Shown piece after piece: positions 16,707 to 25,102 of a DNA stretch of 64,000 nt. This stretch comes from JAWLFI01 sp964525165 (GTDB lineage: Bacteria; Bacteroidota; Bacteroidia; Chitinophagales; Saprospiraceae). The stretch spans positions 1 through 64,000 of the forward strand of contig CAZGGG010000003.1 of assembly GCA_964525165.1 (NCBI GenBank). Reading direction: 5' to 3'. The notes under the pieces are model-generated. The model was not told the DNA's origin. It saw only the letters and a list, made by a program, of their open reading frames with translations, and made no database searches. Positions within the stretch are counted from its first letter, which is position 1. Each line of letters begins with the position of its first letter. The position numbers were made by a program, and so were the translations under genes.

Positions 16707-18596
16707 ATGGCGCGTACTTCAAAGACATCAAAAAGCAAGAAAAAGAAGAAAAAGTCTTTCTCGCCCATCCTGCTGTTAGCCATTTTTTCCCTGGTTTCCC
16801 TGATTGCTTTCGCACCTGCACTCGATGCTGACTTTGTCTATTGGGATGACGATGTGAATGTTTATGAAAATCCCAATATCCAGTCATTATCTCCGGATAA
16901 TATCCAAGCCATTTTTACGGATGATGTCATAGGTAACTATAACCCCTTGCCTATTTTCACTTTTGCGCTCGAGCATGCTGCATTCGGCATGAATCCGCAA
17001 GTGATGCACTTTAATAACATTCTGCTTCACATCATTGGAGTATTTATGGTTTATTTGATTGCTTTCCAACTAAAAATCAATCGTTGGGGATCTCTACTGG
17101 TAGCTCTGCTATTTGCGACTCATCCCATGAGAGTTGAATCCGTAGCATGGATTACCGAACGAAAGGATGTTTTATTTGCTTTATTTTATTGGATCAGCCT
17201 CCTTTGGTACATCCGGTCAAAAAGAAAAGGAAAGCATAAGTTCTTTTGGTATGCCCTGATGATATTTCCACTAGCATTACTATCAAAAATCCAAGCAGTT
17301 TCCTTGCCCTTGAGTATGCTGTGTGTAGATTATCTACGCACTGGAAAAATTCGTTGGTCAGATATCATTCAAAAATGGCCATTCTTCCTCCTTTCTCTAT
17401 TGACAGGTCTGTATGGTGTCATCGCTCTAAGAGAACAAGGTTCGATTGACCCTGCTGAAACGGAAAGATTATTTCATTTCGGGGATCGCTTAATCATAGG
17501 GGCATATAGTTACATCATTTATCTATATAAATTGATCGTCCCCTACCCTATGGCTCCTATGTATCCCTACCCTGATGGTTTAAAGTGGTTCCACTATACC
17601 ATTGCGGCCGGAATATTACCCTTAGGGGGCCTTTTATATTGGTTATGGAAGAAAGAGTATCGAATCTGGCTCTTTGGATTTGCCTTCTTTACGTTGAATG
17701 TAATTTTTGTTCTTCAAATCGTGGGAGCCGGACAAGGTTTCCTTGCAGACCGATTTACCTATGTAGGTTATTTTGGTTTCTTCTTTATTTCCGGACATTA
17801 CTTTTCAAAATATCGATGGGATCAAAAGATGTGGAAATGGGCTGTGGTGTCTCTGCTGGCCATATACATGGTGTTGAGCTTTATGCAAAGCCAAATTTGG
17901 AAAAACAGTGACACTATGTGGTCGCATGTTTTAAAATATAATGACCAGACCCCTCTTCCGTTCGGGAATAGAGGAAATTATTTTAGAGATAATGGGATTC
18001 GGGACAAAGCATTGCAAGACTACTCTTCTGCTATAAAATTAGATGGCACCAGACATAGTACGTACAATAGCAGAGGCAGACTCTACTTCCAATCAGGAGA
18101 ATTACAAAAAGCATTAGCAGATTATAATGAAGCCCTTAGTTTAGACCCTACAAATGGTGAGTATTATTCTAATAGAGGGGCTACCTATGCCCGTTTGGGG
18201 AATATGCAAGCTGCTTTAGTGGATTTGAATAAATCTGTTCAATATAAACCTGACCATGCAGAGGCTTATTTGAACAGGGCGATTACTTTAGATGCGCTGG
18301 GTGATCCTGCTGCAGCTGCTAATGACTTAGAACAATACTTGAAGCTACGCCCCAATGATGCTGAAATGTGGTTTAATTATGCTTTCTTCTCCTTTAAAGC
18401 CAACCAGAACGCTCGAGCAAAAGGGGCCATTGATCAAGCAATCATCTTGAACGCAAATAATGGCAAATACTACAATACGCGCGCTAAAATTCAAATACAA
18501 TCCGGCAACCTCCAGCAGGCCAGAGCGGATGCTCAAAAAGCTTCTCAATTAGGGGCGCCTTTGGAACAAAGTTGGCTGCAACAACTGAATCAGTAG
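16707..18596 (+). CDS. Multi-pass membrane protein with C-terminal TPR repeats (TMTC-like glycosyltransferase)
   Basis: 629 residues. A lysine-rich N-terminus (residues 5-17) precedes about ten membrane helices up to residue 400. The luminal loop DFVYWDDDVNVYENPNIQSL and the motif THPMRVESVAWITERKDVL are hallmarks of the DUF1736/TMTC-type protein O-mannosyltransferase-like group (GT-C fold; the DDD is the likely catalytic acid cluster). Residues about 415-629 form five to six TPR repeats (for example ALADYNEALSLDPTNGEYYS). The acceptor is unknown; protein or lipid glycosylation outside the inner membrane is the family expectation. It starts nine bases after hemD. Confidence 0.82.
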   Translation: MARTSKTSKSKKKKKKSFSPILLLAIFSLVSLIAFAPALDADFVYWDDDVNVYENPNIQSLSPDNIQAIFTDDVIGNYNPLPIFTFALEHAAFGMNPQVMHFNNILLHIIGVFMVYLIAFQLKINRWGSLLVALLFATHPMRVESVAWITERKDVLFALFYWISLLWYIRSKRKGKHKFFWYALMIFPLALLSKIQAVSLPLSMLCVDYLRTGKIRWSDIIQKWPFFLLSLLTGLYGVIALREQGSIDPAETERLFHFGDRLIIGAYSYIIYLYKLIVPYPMAPMYPYPDGLKWFHYTIAAGILPLGGLLYWLWKKEYRIWLFGFAFFTLNVIFVLQIVGAGQGFLADRFTYVGYFGFFFISGHYFSKYRWDQKMWKWAVVSLLAIYMVLSFMQSQIWKNSDTMWSHVLKYNDQTPLPFGNRGNYFRDNGIRDKALQDYSSAIKLDGTRHSTYNSRGRLYFQSGELQKALADYNEALSLDPTNGEYYSNRGATYARLGNMQAALVDLNKSVQYKPDHAEAYLNRAITLDALGDPAAAANDLEQYLKLRPNDAEMWFNYAFFSFKANQNARAKGAIDQAIILNANNGKYYNTRAKIQIQSGNLQQARADAQKASQLGAPLEQSWLQQLNQ

Positions 18597-18628
18597 CTCC
18601 GTAAAGGTTCTAGTTTTCAGACAAAAGC

Positions 18629-18636
18629 TATCTTTG
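18629..18636 (+). promoter_or_regulatory. Putative -7 promoter element of recN
   Basis: TATCTTTG matches TAnnTTTG, 19 bases before the recN ATG, in the 59-base gap after the TPR gene. The -33 element is weak (GTTC near 18607). Confidence 0.45.
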
Positions 18637-18655
18637 GAGTAGACTGATACATTCT

Positions 18656-20311
18656 ATGATAAAAAAGCTTTTCATACAAAACTATGCCATCATTGATGAG
18701 CTTGGAATTCAATTTTCGGATCATTTAACCACCATCACAGGTGAAACCGGAGCAGGAAAATCCATTCTCATGGGAGCGCTTTCTCTTATTTTGGGGGATC
18801 GCGCAGACACTTCTGTACTTTTCGAAAAGGAAAAAAAATGTATCGTAGAAGGGACCTTTGACCTTTCCCATTATCAGTTACAATCCTTTTTCGAATCTCA
18901 TGAATTGGACTATGATGATGAGCTCATCTTGAGAAGAGAAATTAAGCCTTCCGGCAAAAGTCGTGCTTTCATAAATGATAGTCCGGTGCTTCTCAGTGAC
19001 ATGGAAGCCCTAAGTAATCTGATTATCGATATTCATCGGCAATTCGACACTCTCGATATCAATGATGTCTCTTTTCAGCTAAACACATTAGATGCGCTCG
19101 CAGAACACCCGAAGCTACTCGCTGAATACAGAGAAGCATTCCATGTTTGGAAAAAAGAGCAAAAAGAATTAGAAACCCTTGTAGCTCAACAAGCTGAGCA
19201 ACTGAAAGAACTAGATTTCCTGAGATTCCAGTTGAATGAGATTGAACAACTGGAACTGAGCAAGAATGAATTAGCGGAATTACAACAAGAGCAAGAACAA
19301 CTTGCATTCGCTGAAGAGTTAAGAGAAGCTTTAGGCAAGGCTCAATACGTTATTGAAGATAACGAGCACTCCATTTCTTCCATCTTAGCAGACCTTCTCT
19401 CACTTTTTGAGCGGGCCGGCAGTGCTGCCGAACAAATAAAAGAGCGAATTGAAAGTGCAAAAATTGAACTTGAAGATATTGCAAGAGAATCCGGATTCAT
19501 GCATGATGACATTCAAGCAGACCCCGGCCGACTCGAGCTGATTGAAAACAGATTAAGTCAGATCTATAGCCTTCTAAAGAAACATCAGCTTGAATCCTTA
19601 TCAGAATTGCTGGATCTCTCAGATGACTTTCGAACACAGATACAAAGTTTTGAAAGCTCTGAAGATCGAATTCAATATTTACAGAAAAACCAGCAAAAAC
19701 AACTAGAACAGGTACTCAAGTTGGGTAAACAAATTTCCAAACAGAGAGCTGCTGTCATTCCGCTGTTGGAAACTCAGGTACAAGACTTACTGAAACAGGT
19801 AGCTATGCCCAATGCCATATTTAAGGTTCACCAAGAAACCATGGAGACACCTAAATCTTCAGGCATTGATGAAGTCAAGTTTCTATTTACAGCCAATAAA
19901 GGAGGCCAACTTCAGCCCATTAAAAATGTCGCATCAGGAGGGGAGCTTTCTCGATTGGCACTTTGCATTAAATCAATCGTAGCTGCTGCTATTCCACTCC
20001 CCACATTGATCTTTGATGAAATCGACTCAGGCGTTTCCGGAGATGTTTCTTTAAAAATGGGTAAGATCCTTCATGATCTTTCCAGAAATCACCAGGTCAC
20101 GGTTATCACACATTCACCTCAGATTTCGGCAATGGGAGATCGTCATTATTTCGTATATAAAGAAACTGACGAAGAAAGAACATTCACAAAAGTAAAAGAG
20201 GTAGAAGGTAAAGAGCGGGTTAAAGCCGTTGCGGTCATGTTGAGCTCGGATCCTCCCACTGAAGCTGCATTGGATAATGCGAAAGAATTGTTATCATTGA
20301 AAGTCAAATAA
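18656..20311 (+). CDS. recN: DNA repair protein RecN
   Basis: 551-residue SMC-like ATPase used in double-strand-break repair. Walker A is GETGAGKSILMGAL (about residue 30), long coiled coils span about 155-370, the ABC signature is NVASGGELSRLALCIKS and Walker B is LIFDEIDSGVSGDVS. The ends match family boundaries. fabI follows after ten bases. Confidence 0.96.
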   Translation: MIKKLFIQNYAIIDELGIQFSDHLTTITGETGAGKSILMGALSLILGDRADTSVLFEKEKKCIVEGTFDLSHYQLQSFFESHELDYDDELILRREIKPSGKSRAFINDSPVLLSDMEALSNLIIDIHRQFDTLDINDVSFQLNTLDALAEHPKLLAEYREAFHVWKKEQKELETLVAQQAEQLKELDFLRFQLNEIEQLELSKNELAELQQEQEQLAFAEELREALGKAQYVIEDNEHSISSILADLLSLFERAGSAAEQIKERIESAKIELEDIARESGFMHDDIQADPGRLELIENRLSQIYSLLKKHQLESLSELLDLSDDFRTQIQSFESSEDRIQYLQKNQQKQLEQVLKLGKQISKQRAAVIPLLETQVQDLLKQVAMPNAIFKVHQETMETPKSSGIDEVKFLFTANKGGQLQPIKNVASGGELSRLALCIKSIVAAAIPLPTLIFDEIDSGVSGDVSLKMGKILHDLSRNHQVTVITHSPQISAMGDRHYFVYKETDEERTFTKVKEVEGKERVKAVAVMLSSDPPTEAALDNAKELLSLKVK

Positions 20312-20321
20312 TAAAAAGGAT

Positions 20322-21128
20322 ATGAGCCATCAACTTTTAAAAGGAAAACGCGGAATTATTTTTGGAGCTCTAGACGAACAATCCATTGCGTGGAAAGTCG
20401 CAGAACGATGTGTAGAAGAAGGAGCCCAAATCACATTAACCAATGCACCTGTTGCCTTAAGATTTGGTGGCATTCAAAAATTAGGAGAAAAACTCAATGC
20501 AGAAGTTATTCCTGCCGACGCCACAAGTATGGAAGATTTGGAGCATCTCTTTAAAAGGTCCTCAGAAATATTAGGAGGTAAAATTGACTTCTTCCTTCAT
20601 GCTATTGGTATGTCATTAAATGTACGTAAGAAAAAAGAGTACATCGATCTAAATCATGATTGGATGCTCAAAACGTTTGACATTTCGGCAATCTCATTTC
20701 ACAAGTGTATGCAGGTTGCCTACCAAAATGATGTCATGCAGGATTGGGGCTCTATCGTCGGACTTAGTTATATCGCAGCTCAACGCGTTTTCCCGGACTA
20801 TAGTGAAATGGCGGAAAGCAAAGCCTTATTAGAAAGTTTTGCTCGTAGTTTTGGTTATCATTTTGGTGTGAAAAACAATGTCAGAGTCAATACCATCTCA
20901 CAATCGCCCACAATGACCACTGCGGGCAGCGGTGTCAAAGGTTTTGATGATTTTTTCAATTATGCAAACACTATGTCTCCATTAGGAAATGCAACGGCCG
21001 AAGAGTGTGCTGATTATTGCGTATTCTTATTTTCGGATCTTTCTCGAAAAATAACCATGCAAAACTTATTCCATGACGGAGGATTCTCAAATATGGGTAT
21101 CAACCCTGATCTTCTGGACAAGCAATAA
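20322..21128 (+). CDS. fabI: Enoyl-[acyl-carrier-protein] reductase (NADH)
   Basis: 268-residue short-chain dehydrogenase fold enzyme for the last step of fatty-acid elongation. The N-terminal nucleotide loop is GIIFGALDEQSIAW; the active site is Tyr150, Tyr160 and Lys167 (SYIAAQRVFPDY then SEMAESK), the FabI arrangement. The C-terminus FHDGGFSNMG is typical. Immediately downstream of recN. Confidence 0.93.
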   Translation: MSHQLLKGKRGIIFGALDEQSIAWKVAERCVEEGAQITLTNAPVALRFGGIQKLGEKLNAEVIPADATSMEDLEHLFKRSSEILGGKIDFFLHAIGMSLNVRKKKEYIDLNHDWMLKTFDISAISFHKCMQVAYQNDVMQDWGSIVGLSYIAAQRVFPDYSEMAESKALLESFARSFGYHFGVKNNVRVNTISQSPTMTTAGSGVKGFDDFFNYANTMSPLGNATAEECADYCVFLFSDLSRKITMQNLFHDGGFSNMGINPDLLDKQ

Positions 21129-21188
21129 TCGCTGACCTTTATGCAAGAGTGCCCAATTTCTTGCAAGAGAATGCGTTTGTATTACATT

Positions 21189-23012
21189 ATGATCAGATTG
21201 CTCATCTATCTGTTATTTTCAGGCCTTTGCGTCCACCAGCTATATGCTCAGTCTGATCGTGTTGGATCCGCTCTTGGTCCAGTTGAAGCAAATGAAGCAG
21301 GGACAGAAAAAATATATCCCTTCCTCTTCAAGTCCACTGACACTTTGGTAGATTCCATCATTGAAAAAGATCCTTTTCAGTATGATCCTTCCAGAAGAAA
21401 TACTTGGATTGGAAACCTGACCCCAGGTTATATGGGAGGCGAAATACTCAATACTTTATTCAATGGGCATTCTGAAGTTGGATTTGAGATCGGTCATCAC
21501 GCATATGATGCCTATAAGTTCCGACTTGATACTGTGCCATTCTATAAGCGGCGCATACCCTACACGCATTTATTATATGCACAGGGGAACACTCAAACAC
21601 GTACGCAAACAGAAGCAGATTTTGGAGCTAGTTTTGATGATCAACTGATAGCTATAGGATATCGTAGGATTTATAATCAAGGTATTTTTCAAAATCAAAA
21701 TGCACTGCATACGGCATTATATCTAGGCTATCTAGTGCGCAAAGAAAAATGGAACCTAGGAGTACTTTTTGGCTCAAATGTCATCCAGGATCGATACAAT
21801 GGAGGAATTACCACGGATACTCTTTTCGGATCAGGCTTATCAGCTCTTCCGGCAAACATTCCTATTCGAACAAATACTTTAGAAGGTCGTCATCAAGATA
21901 GACAGTACCTTTTAAACTTTGAATACAAGCTCTCATTCCTCCCCTTTTTCAAAAAACTCAGTTATCAATCCTATGTGAAGGATGGATATATAAAAGTATT
22001 CGATACACAACCGGATACACTGATTTACTCAGAGGACTTTTTTAGAGACATAGGCCTCAGACAATTCATCAATCGTTTTGATTGGCAAAATAAAATATCT
22101 CTGGTCTCTGAAGCTTCATCTCCATTAAAATTAGAAGCAGGAATCCAGTTCAACAGAGTATCGCTTACTCAGGAACCTGTTGCGAATACCTTCGGTCAAT
22201 TTTATGTTTTTGGAAACTTACTTTGGGATTTGTCCACAAACCTGACATTACAAGGAGAGACTTATTATGGGTTTCAACAAAATCAGGCAGAATATAGCAT
22301 TGATGGAAAATTGAATTGGAAAACCCGACTGTTTCACCTGAGTGCAAGATATAGAAACTCCTCTACGGTCCCGGACTTAATTGAAAGAAGGATGATTCTG
22401 CTAAATGAGGAGATATACAATACTGATTTTACAAGAATCATTCATAATCAAATAGGAGGTTCCATTGATTTCCCATATCTGGGCATACAATTGAATGCAG
22501 ATCTCCAAACAGTATTCAATTACAGATTCTGGACTTTTGAATCCATTCAACCTTCTTTAGCTGACTTTAGTATCCTACAAATACGTGCAGAACACAAACT
22601 TTCTTACGGAATTCTGAAAATGAAAAACAGGATTGCCTATCAAAGCAGAGATAAGGAACTGCTTCCCTTACCCGATTGGCAGGGTATGCACCAACTTTAT
22701 GTGAATAGCTATCTTTTAAAAAAGACTCTTGAAGTTTCAATAGGTGGTGAACTGAGATATTACCTCAATTATGATCCAGCATTATTTCAGCCTTTCTTAG
22801 GAACCTTCATCATTCCTGAAGAAAGCAATTTTGAAGGTCATCCTTATACTTTAGACCTGATTTCAAAGGTGCGTATTGATAACTTCCATTTCTTGTTTAG
22901 ATTGGAAAATCTGCAAACTATATGGGAGAATGCCCAATTTTACAGTCACTATCGAACGCCCTTTCCCGGACTAAGTTTCAGATTAGGTGTCCAATGGAAT
23001 CTAAAAGGTTAA
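21189..23012 (+). CDS. Putative outer-membrane beta-barrel porin
   Basis: 607 residues from ATG 21189, which places the signal peptide MIRLLIYLLFSGLCVHQLYA at the N-terminus (21141 or 21171 would add 16 or 6 residues). The body has the alternating hydrophobic strands and many Tyr/Phe/Trp residues of a large barrel, with the last strand ending FRLGVQWNLKG. It resembles the Bacteroidota putative-porin group (Porin_10-like); substrate unknown. The last four bases overlap the convergent LOG gene. Confidence 0.7.
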   Translation: MIRLLIYLLFSGLCVHQLYAQSDRVGSALGPVEANEAGTEKIYPFLFKSTDTLVDSIIEKDPFQYDPSRRNTWIGNLTPGYMGGEILNTLFNGHSEVGFEIGHHAYDAYKFRLDTVPFYKRRIPYTHLLYAQGNTQTRTQTEADFGASFDDQLIAIGYRRIYNQGIFQNQNALHTALYLGYLVRKEKWNLGVLFGSNVIQDRYNGGITTDTLFGSGLSALPANIPIRTNTLEGRHQDRQYLLNFEYKLSFLPFFKKLSYQSYVKDGYIKVFDTQPDTLIYSEDFFRDIGLRQFINRFDWQNKISLVSEASSPLKLEAGIQFNRVSLTQEPVANTFGQFYVFGNLLWDLSTNLTLQGETYYGFQQNQAEYSIDGKLNWKTRLFHLSARYRNSSTVPDLIERRMILLNEEIYNTDFTRIIHNQIGGSIDFPYLGIQLNADLQTVFNYRFWTFESIQPSLADFSILQIRAEHKLSYGILKMKNRIAYQSRDKELLPLPDWQGMHQLYVNSYLLKKTLEVSIGGELRYYLNYDPALFQPFLGTFIIPEESNFEGHPYTLDLISKVRIDNFHFLFRLENLQTIWENAQFYSHYRTPFPGLSFRLGVQWNLKG

Positions 23013-23719
23013 AGCTCGTAGTTGGGCTCTAATGAATGATGTTCCCCGTCTGCGTAGAAGTCTCTGATATAAGCAACGGCTTCTTCCGGCTTATCAGTTA
23101 GCATAAATAAGTCTAAGTCCTTTGAATTAATGTTATGCTCTTTTTCCAGCATGGTTAGCTTGATCCAGTCGACCAATCCCTTCCAATAAGAAACACCCAT
23201 TAATACGATAGGTACTTTAGTGATCTTTTTGGTTTGTGTTAAAGTCAAAACTTCAAACAACTCATCCATAGTACCAAAACCTCCGGGCAATACCACAAAA
23301 CCTTGAGCATATTTTACAAACATCACTTTTCGAACAAAAAAGTACCGATGATCTAAGACCTTATCTTGATCGATAAAATCATTATTACTTTGTTCAAAAG
23401 GAAGATTAATATTTAGACCTACGGAGACGCCATTATTCTGGAACGCACCACGGTTTCCGGCCTCCATAATCCCGGGTCCTCCGCCCGTGATAACACCGAA
23501 TCCCTCGTCAGTCAGTTGTTTGGCAACTTCGACAGCTGTCTGATAGTAGGGATGATCTGGTAAGGTTCTCGCAGAACCAAAAATAGAAATACAAGGACCG
23601 ACCCTGTTCATAACCTCAAAACCATCTACAAATTCGGAAATCACCTTGAACATCGTCCAGGAGTTCTCTCCTTTCATTTGACTCCACTTCCTTCTTGGGA
23701 TCATATTCTTAGCTGACAT
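23009..23719 (-). CDS. LOG-family protein (nucleoside 5'-monophosphate phosphoribohydrolase type)
   Basis: 236 residues of the TIGR00730/LOG fold once annotated as lysine decarboxylase. Diagnostic motifs are GGGPGIMEAGNRGA and PGGFGTMDELFE, with a conserved arginine in the HRYFFVRKVMFV segment. Family members release a base from nucleoside monophosphates; in bacteria the physiological substrate is usually unclear. A terminator-like hairpin ends 15 bases upstream of its start, which bears on regulation. Confidence 0.9.
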   Translation of the reverse strand: MSAKNMIPRRKWSQMKGENSWTMFKVISEFVDGFEVMNRVGPCISIFGSARTLPDHPYYQTAVEVAKQLTDEGFGVITGGGPGIMEAGNRGAFQNNGVSVGLNINLPFEQSNNDFIDQDKVLDHRYFFVRKVMFVKYAQGFVVLPGGFGTMDELFEVLTLTQTKKITKVPIVLMGVSYWKGLVDWIKLTMLEKEHNINSKDLDLFMLTDKPEEAVAYIRDFYADGEHHSLEPNYEL

Positions 23720-23733
23720 ATTATCAATTTCTT

Positions 23734-23774
23734 AAAAAAAGAGCGCAGTGACTTCATGCACAGGACGCTCTTTT
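23734..23774 (-). terminator. Terminator or attenuator hairpin between the sigma-54 regulator and the LOG gene
   Basis: Minus strand: AAAAGAGCG pairs with CGCTCTTTT at the two ends (23774-23766 and 23744-23737), with T-tract reaching to 23734. The T-tract ends only 15 bases before the LOG start codon, leaving almost no room for a separate promoter downstream of the hairpin. Confidence 0.7.
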
Positions 23775-23824
23775 AACGATGTTACAAAGGAAAACAATAT
23801 TCTCTTTGGATTTGTAGATTGTGA

Positions 23825-25000
23825 TTATTTATTTGAGACAAATTCCGAGTACTCTCTCTGAATGTACTCCTGAACCTCTTCTATACTTTCAAACTCATTA
23901 AATAGCTCACTGAACCTGGAACGAACCGCAGCTTGAGGAATCACATAGTTCCTGACATCCTCAATTCCGATATATTTTTTGATAGATGTGCCGTATTCTG
24001 CACAAATCCTGTCTGTGAAATGCTCTACTAAAGCAGGAATATCTTCAGCTCTTTCCTTCAATGACGGAACCCTCACAATAATGACTGCTAATCGGTGATA
24101 AAGATCTTCTCTAAACTTGCCTTTATCAATCTCTTCTAAAAGATTTTTATTGGTCGCTGCAATCACCCTTACGTCAACCTTAATTTCTTTATCCCCTCCT
24201 ACACGTGTAATGCGGTTCTCCTGCAACGCCCTTAATACTTTCGCTTGAGCCGATAGACTCATATCTCCTATCTCATCTAGAAATAAGGTACCACCATTTG
24301 CTTGTTCGAATTTTCCAATCCTTTGTTTCACTGCAGAAGTAAATGCTCCCTTTTCATGACCGAACAATTCACTTTCAATTAGTTCGGAAGGAATCGCCGC
24401 GCAGTTCACTTCTACTAAAGGGTGTTCTGAACGTGCAGACTTCGCATGCATCCATCTGGCTACCAATTCCTTTCCGGTTCCATTCTCACCGGTGATCAGA
24501 ACACGCGCATCCGTAGGTGCTACCCTATCAATGGTCTTTCTGATCTGATCAATACAATGAGAAGTACCGATAATTTCCTGCACCGTTTTCCCGGATACTT
24601 TTTTCTTCAATGTTTTAGTCTCCGTCAAAAGACTGGTTCGATCTAAGGCATTGCGAATCGTAATCAGTAATCGATTCAAATCCGGTGGCTTTGCCACAAA
24701 ATCGAAGGCACCTTTCTTAACCGCTTCTACGGCTGTATCGATATTTCCATGACCACTGATCATGATAACAGCGGTATCCGGTGAAATCTCCTGAATTCGT
24801 TCAAGGGCTTCCAATCCATCAACTTTTGGCATTTTAATATCCAAAATGATGACATCAAAGTTTTGCTGTTTGACTTTGACCAAGCATTCCATACCATCAG
24901 CAGCTTCAACTACTTGATAATCTTGAAACTCCAGGATTTCTCTCAATGTATTCCGAATACTTCTTTCGTCATCAACGATAAGAATCTTTGCCTTAGACAT
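23825..25000 (-). CDS. Sigma-54-type response regulator lacking the sensor II segment and HTH
   Basis: 391 residues. Receiver domain 1-120 with phosphorylation site Asp54 (VIILDIKMPK), then an AAA+ sigma-54 interaction domain with Walker A GENGTGKELV, the sigma-54 contact loop GAFTSA, Walker B GGTLFLDEIGDM and RVIAATNKNL. After ICAEYGTSIKKY the sequence jumps to IGIEDVRNYV, so about 34 residues that normally hold the W-x-GNIRELRN sensor II helix are absent in frame. The C-terminus (about 40 residues) is not a Fis-type HTH. It may activate transcription from solution or be impaired. It could be NtrX-like; a kinase of NtrY type is encoded at 44.2 kb. Confidence 0.85.
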   Translation of the reverse strand: MSKAKILIVDDERSIRNTLREILEFQDYQVVEAADGMECLVKVKQQNFDVIILDIKMPKVDGLEALERIQEISPDTAVIMISGHGNIDTAVEAVKKGAFDFVAKPPDLNRLLITIRNALDRTSLLTETKTLKKKVSGKTVQEIIGTSHCIDQIRKTIDRVAPTDARVLITGENGTGKELVARWMHAKSARSEHPLVEVNCAAIPSELIESELFGHEKGAFTSAVKQRIGKFEQANGGTLFLDEIGDMSLSAQAKVLRALQENRITRVGGDKEIKVDVRVIAATNKNLLEEIDKGKFREDLYHRLAVIIVRVPSLKERAEDIPALVEHFTDRICAEYGTSIKKYIGIEDVRNYVIPQAAVRSRFSELFNEFESIEEVQEYIQREYSEFVSNK

Positions 25001-25102
25001 AACTTAATTGACTTGCTTACAGATACAATTATATGATAAATTTTTATAATATGAAAAGGCTTGAGACAATAATCGCAAAATATTGCGCTCCCTAGGACAC
25101 AT

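Noticed and set aside
25075..25088. Short inverted repeat CGCAAAATATTGCG upstream of the sigma-54 regulator
   Set aside because: Too short and single-copy in the part I could inspect; could be an operator but nothing supports it.
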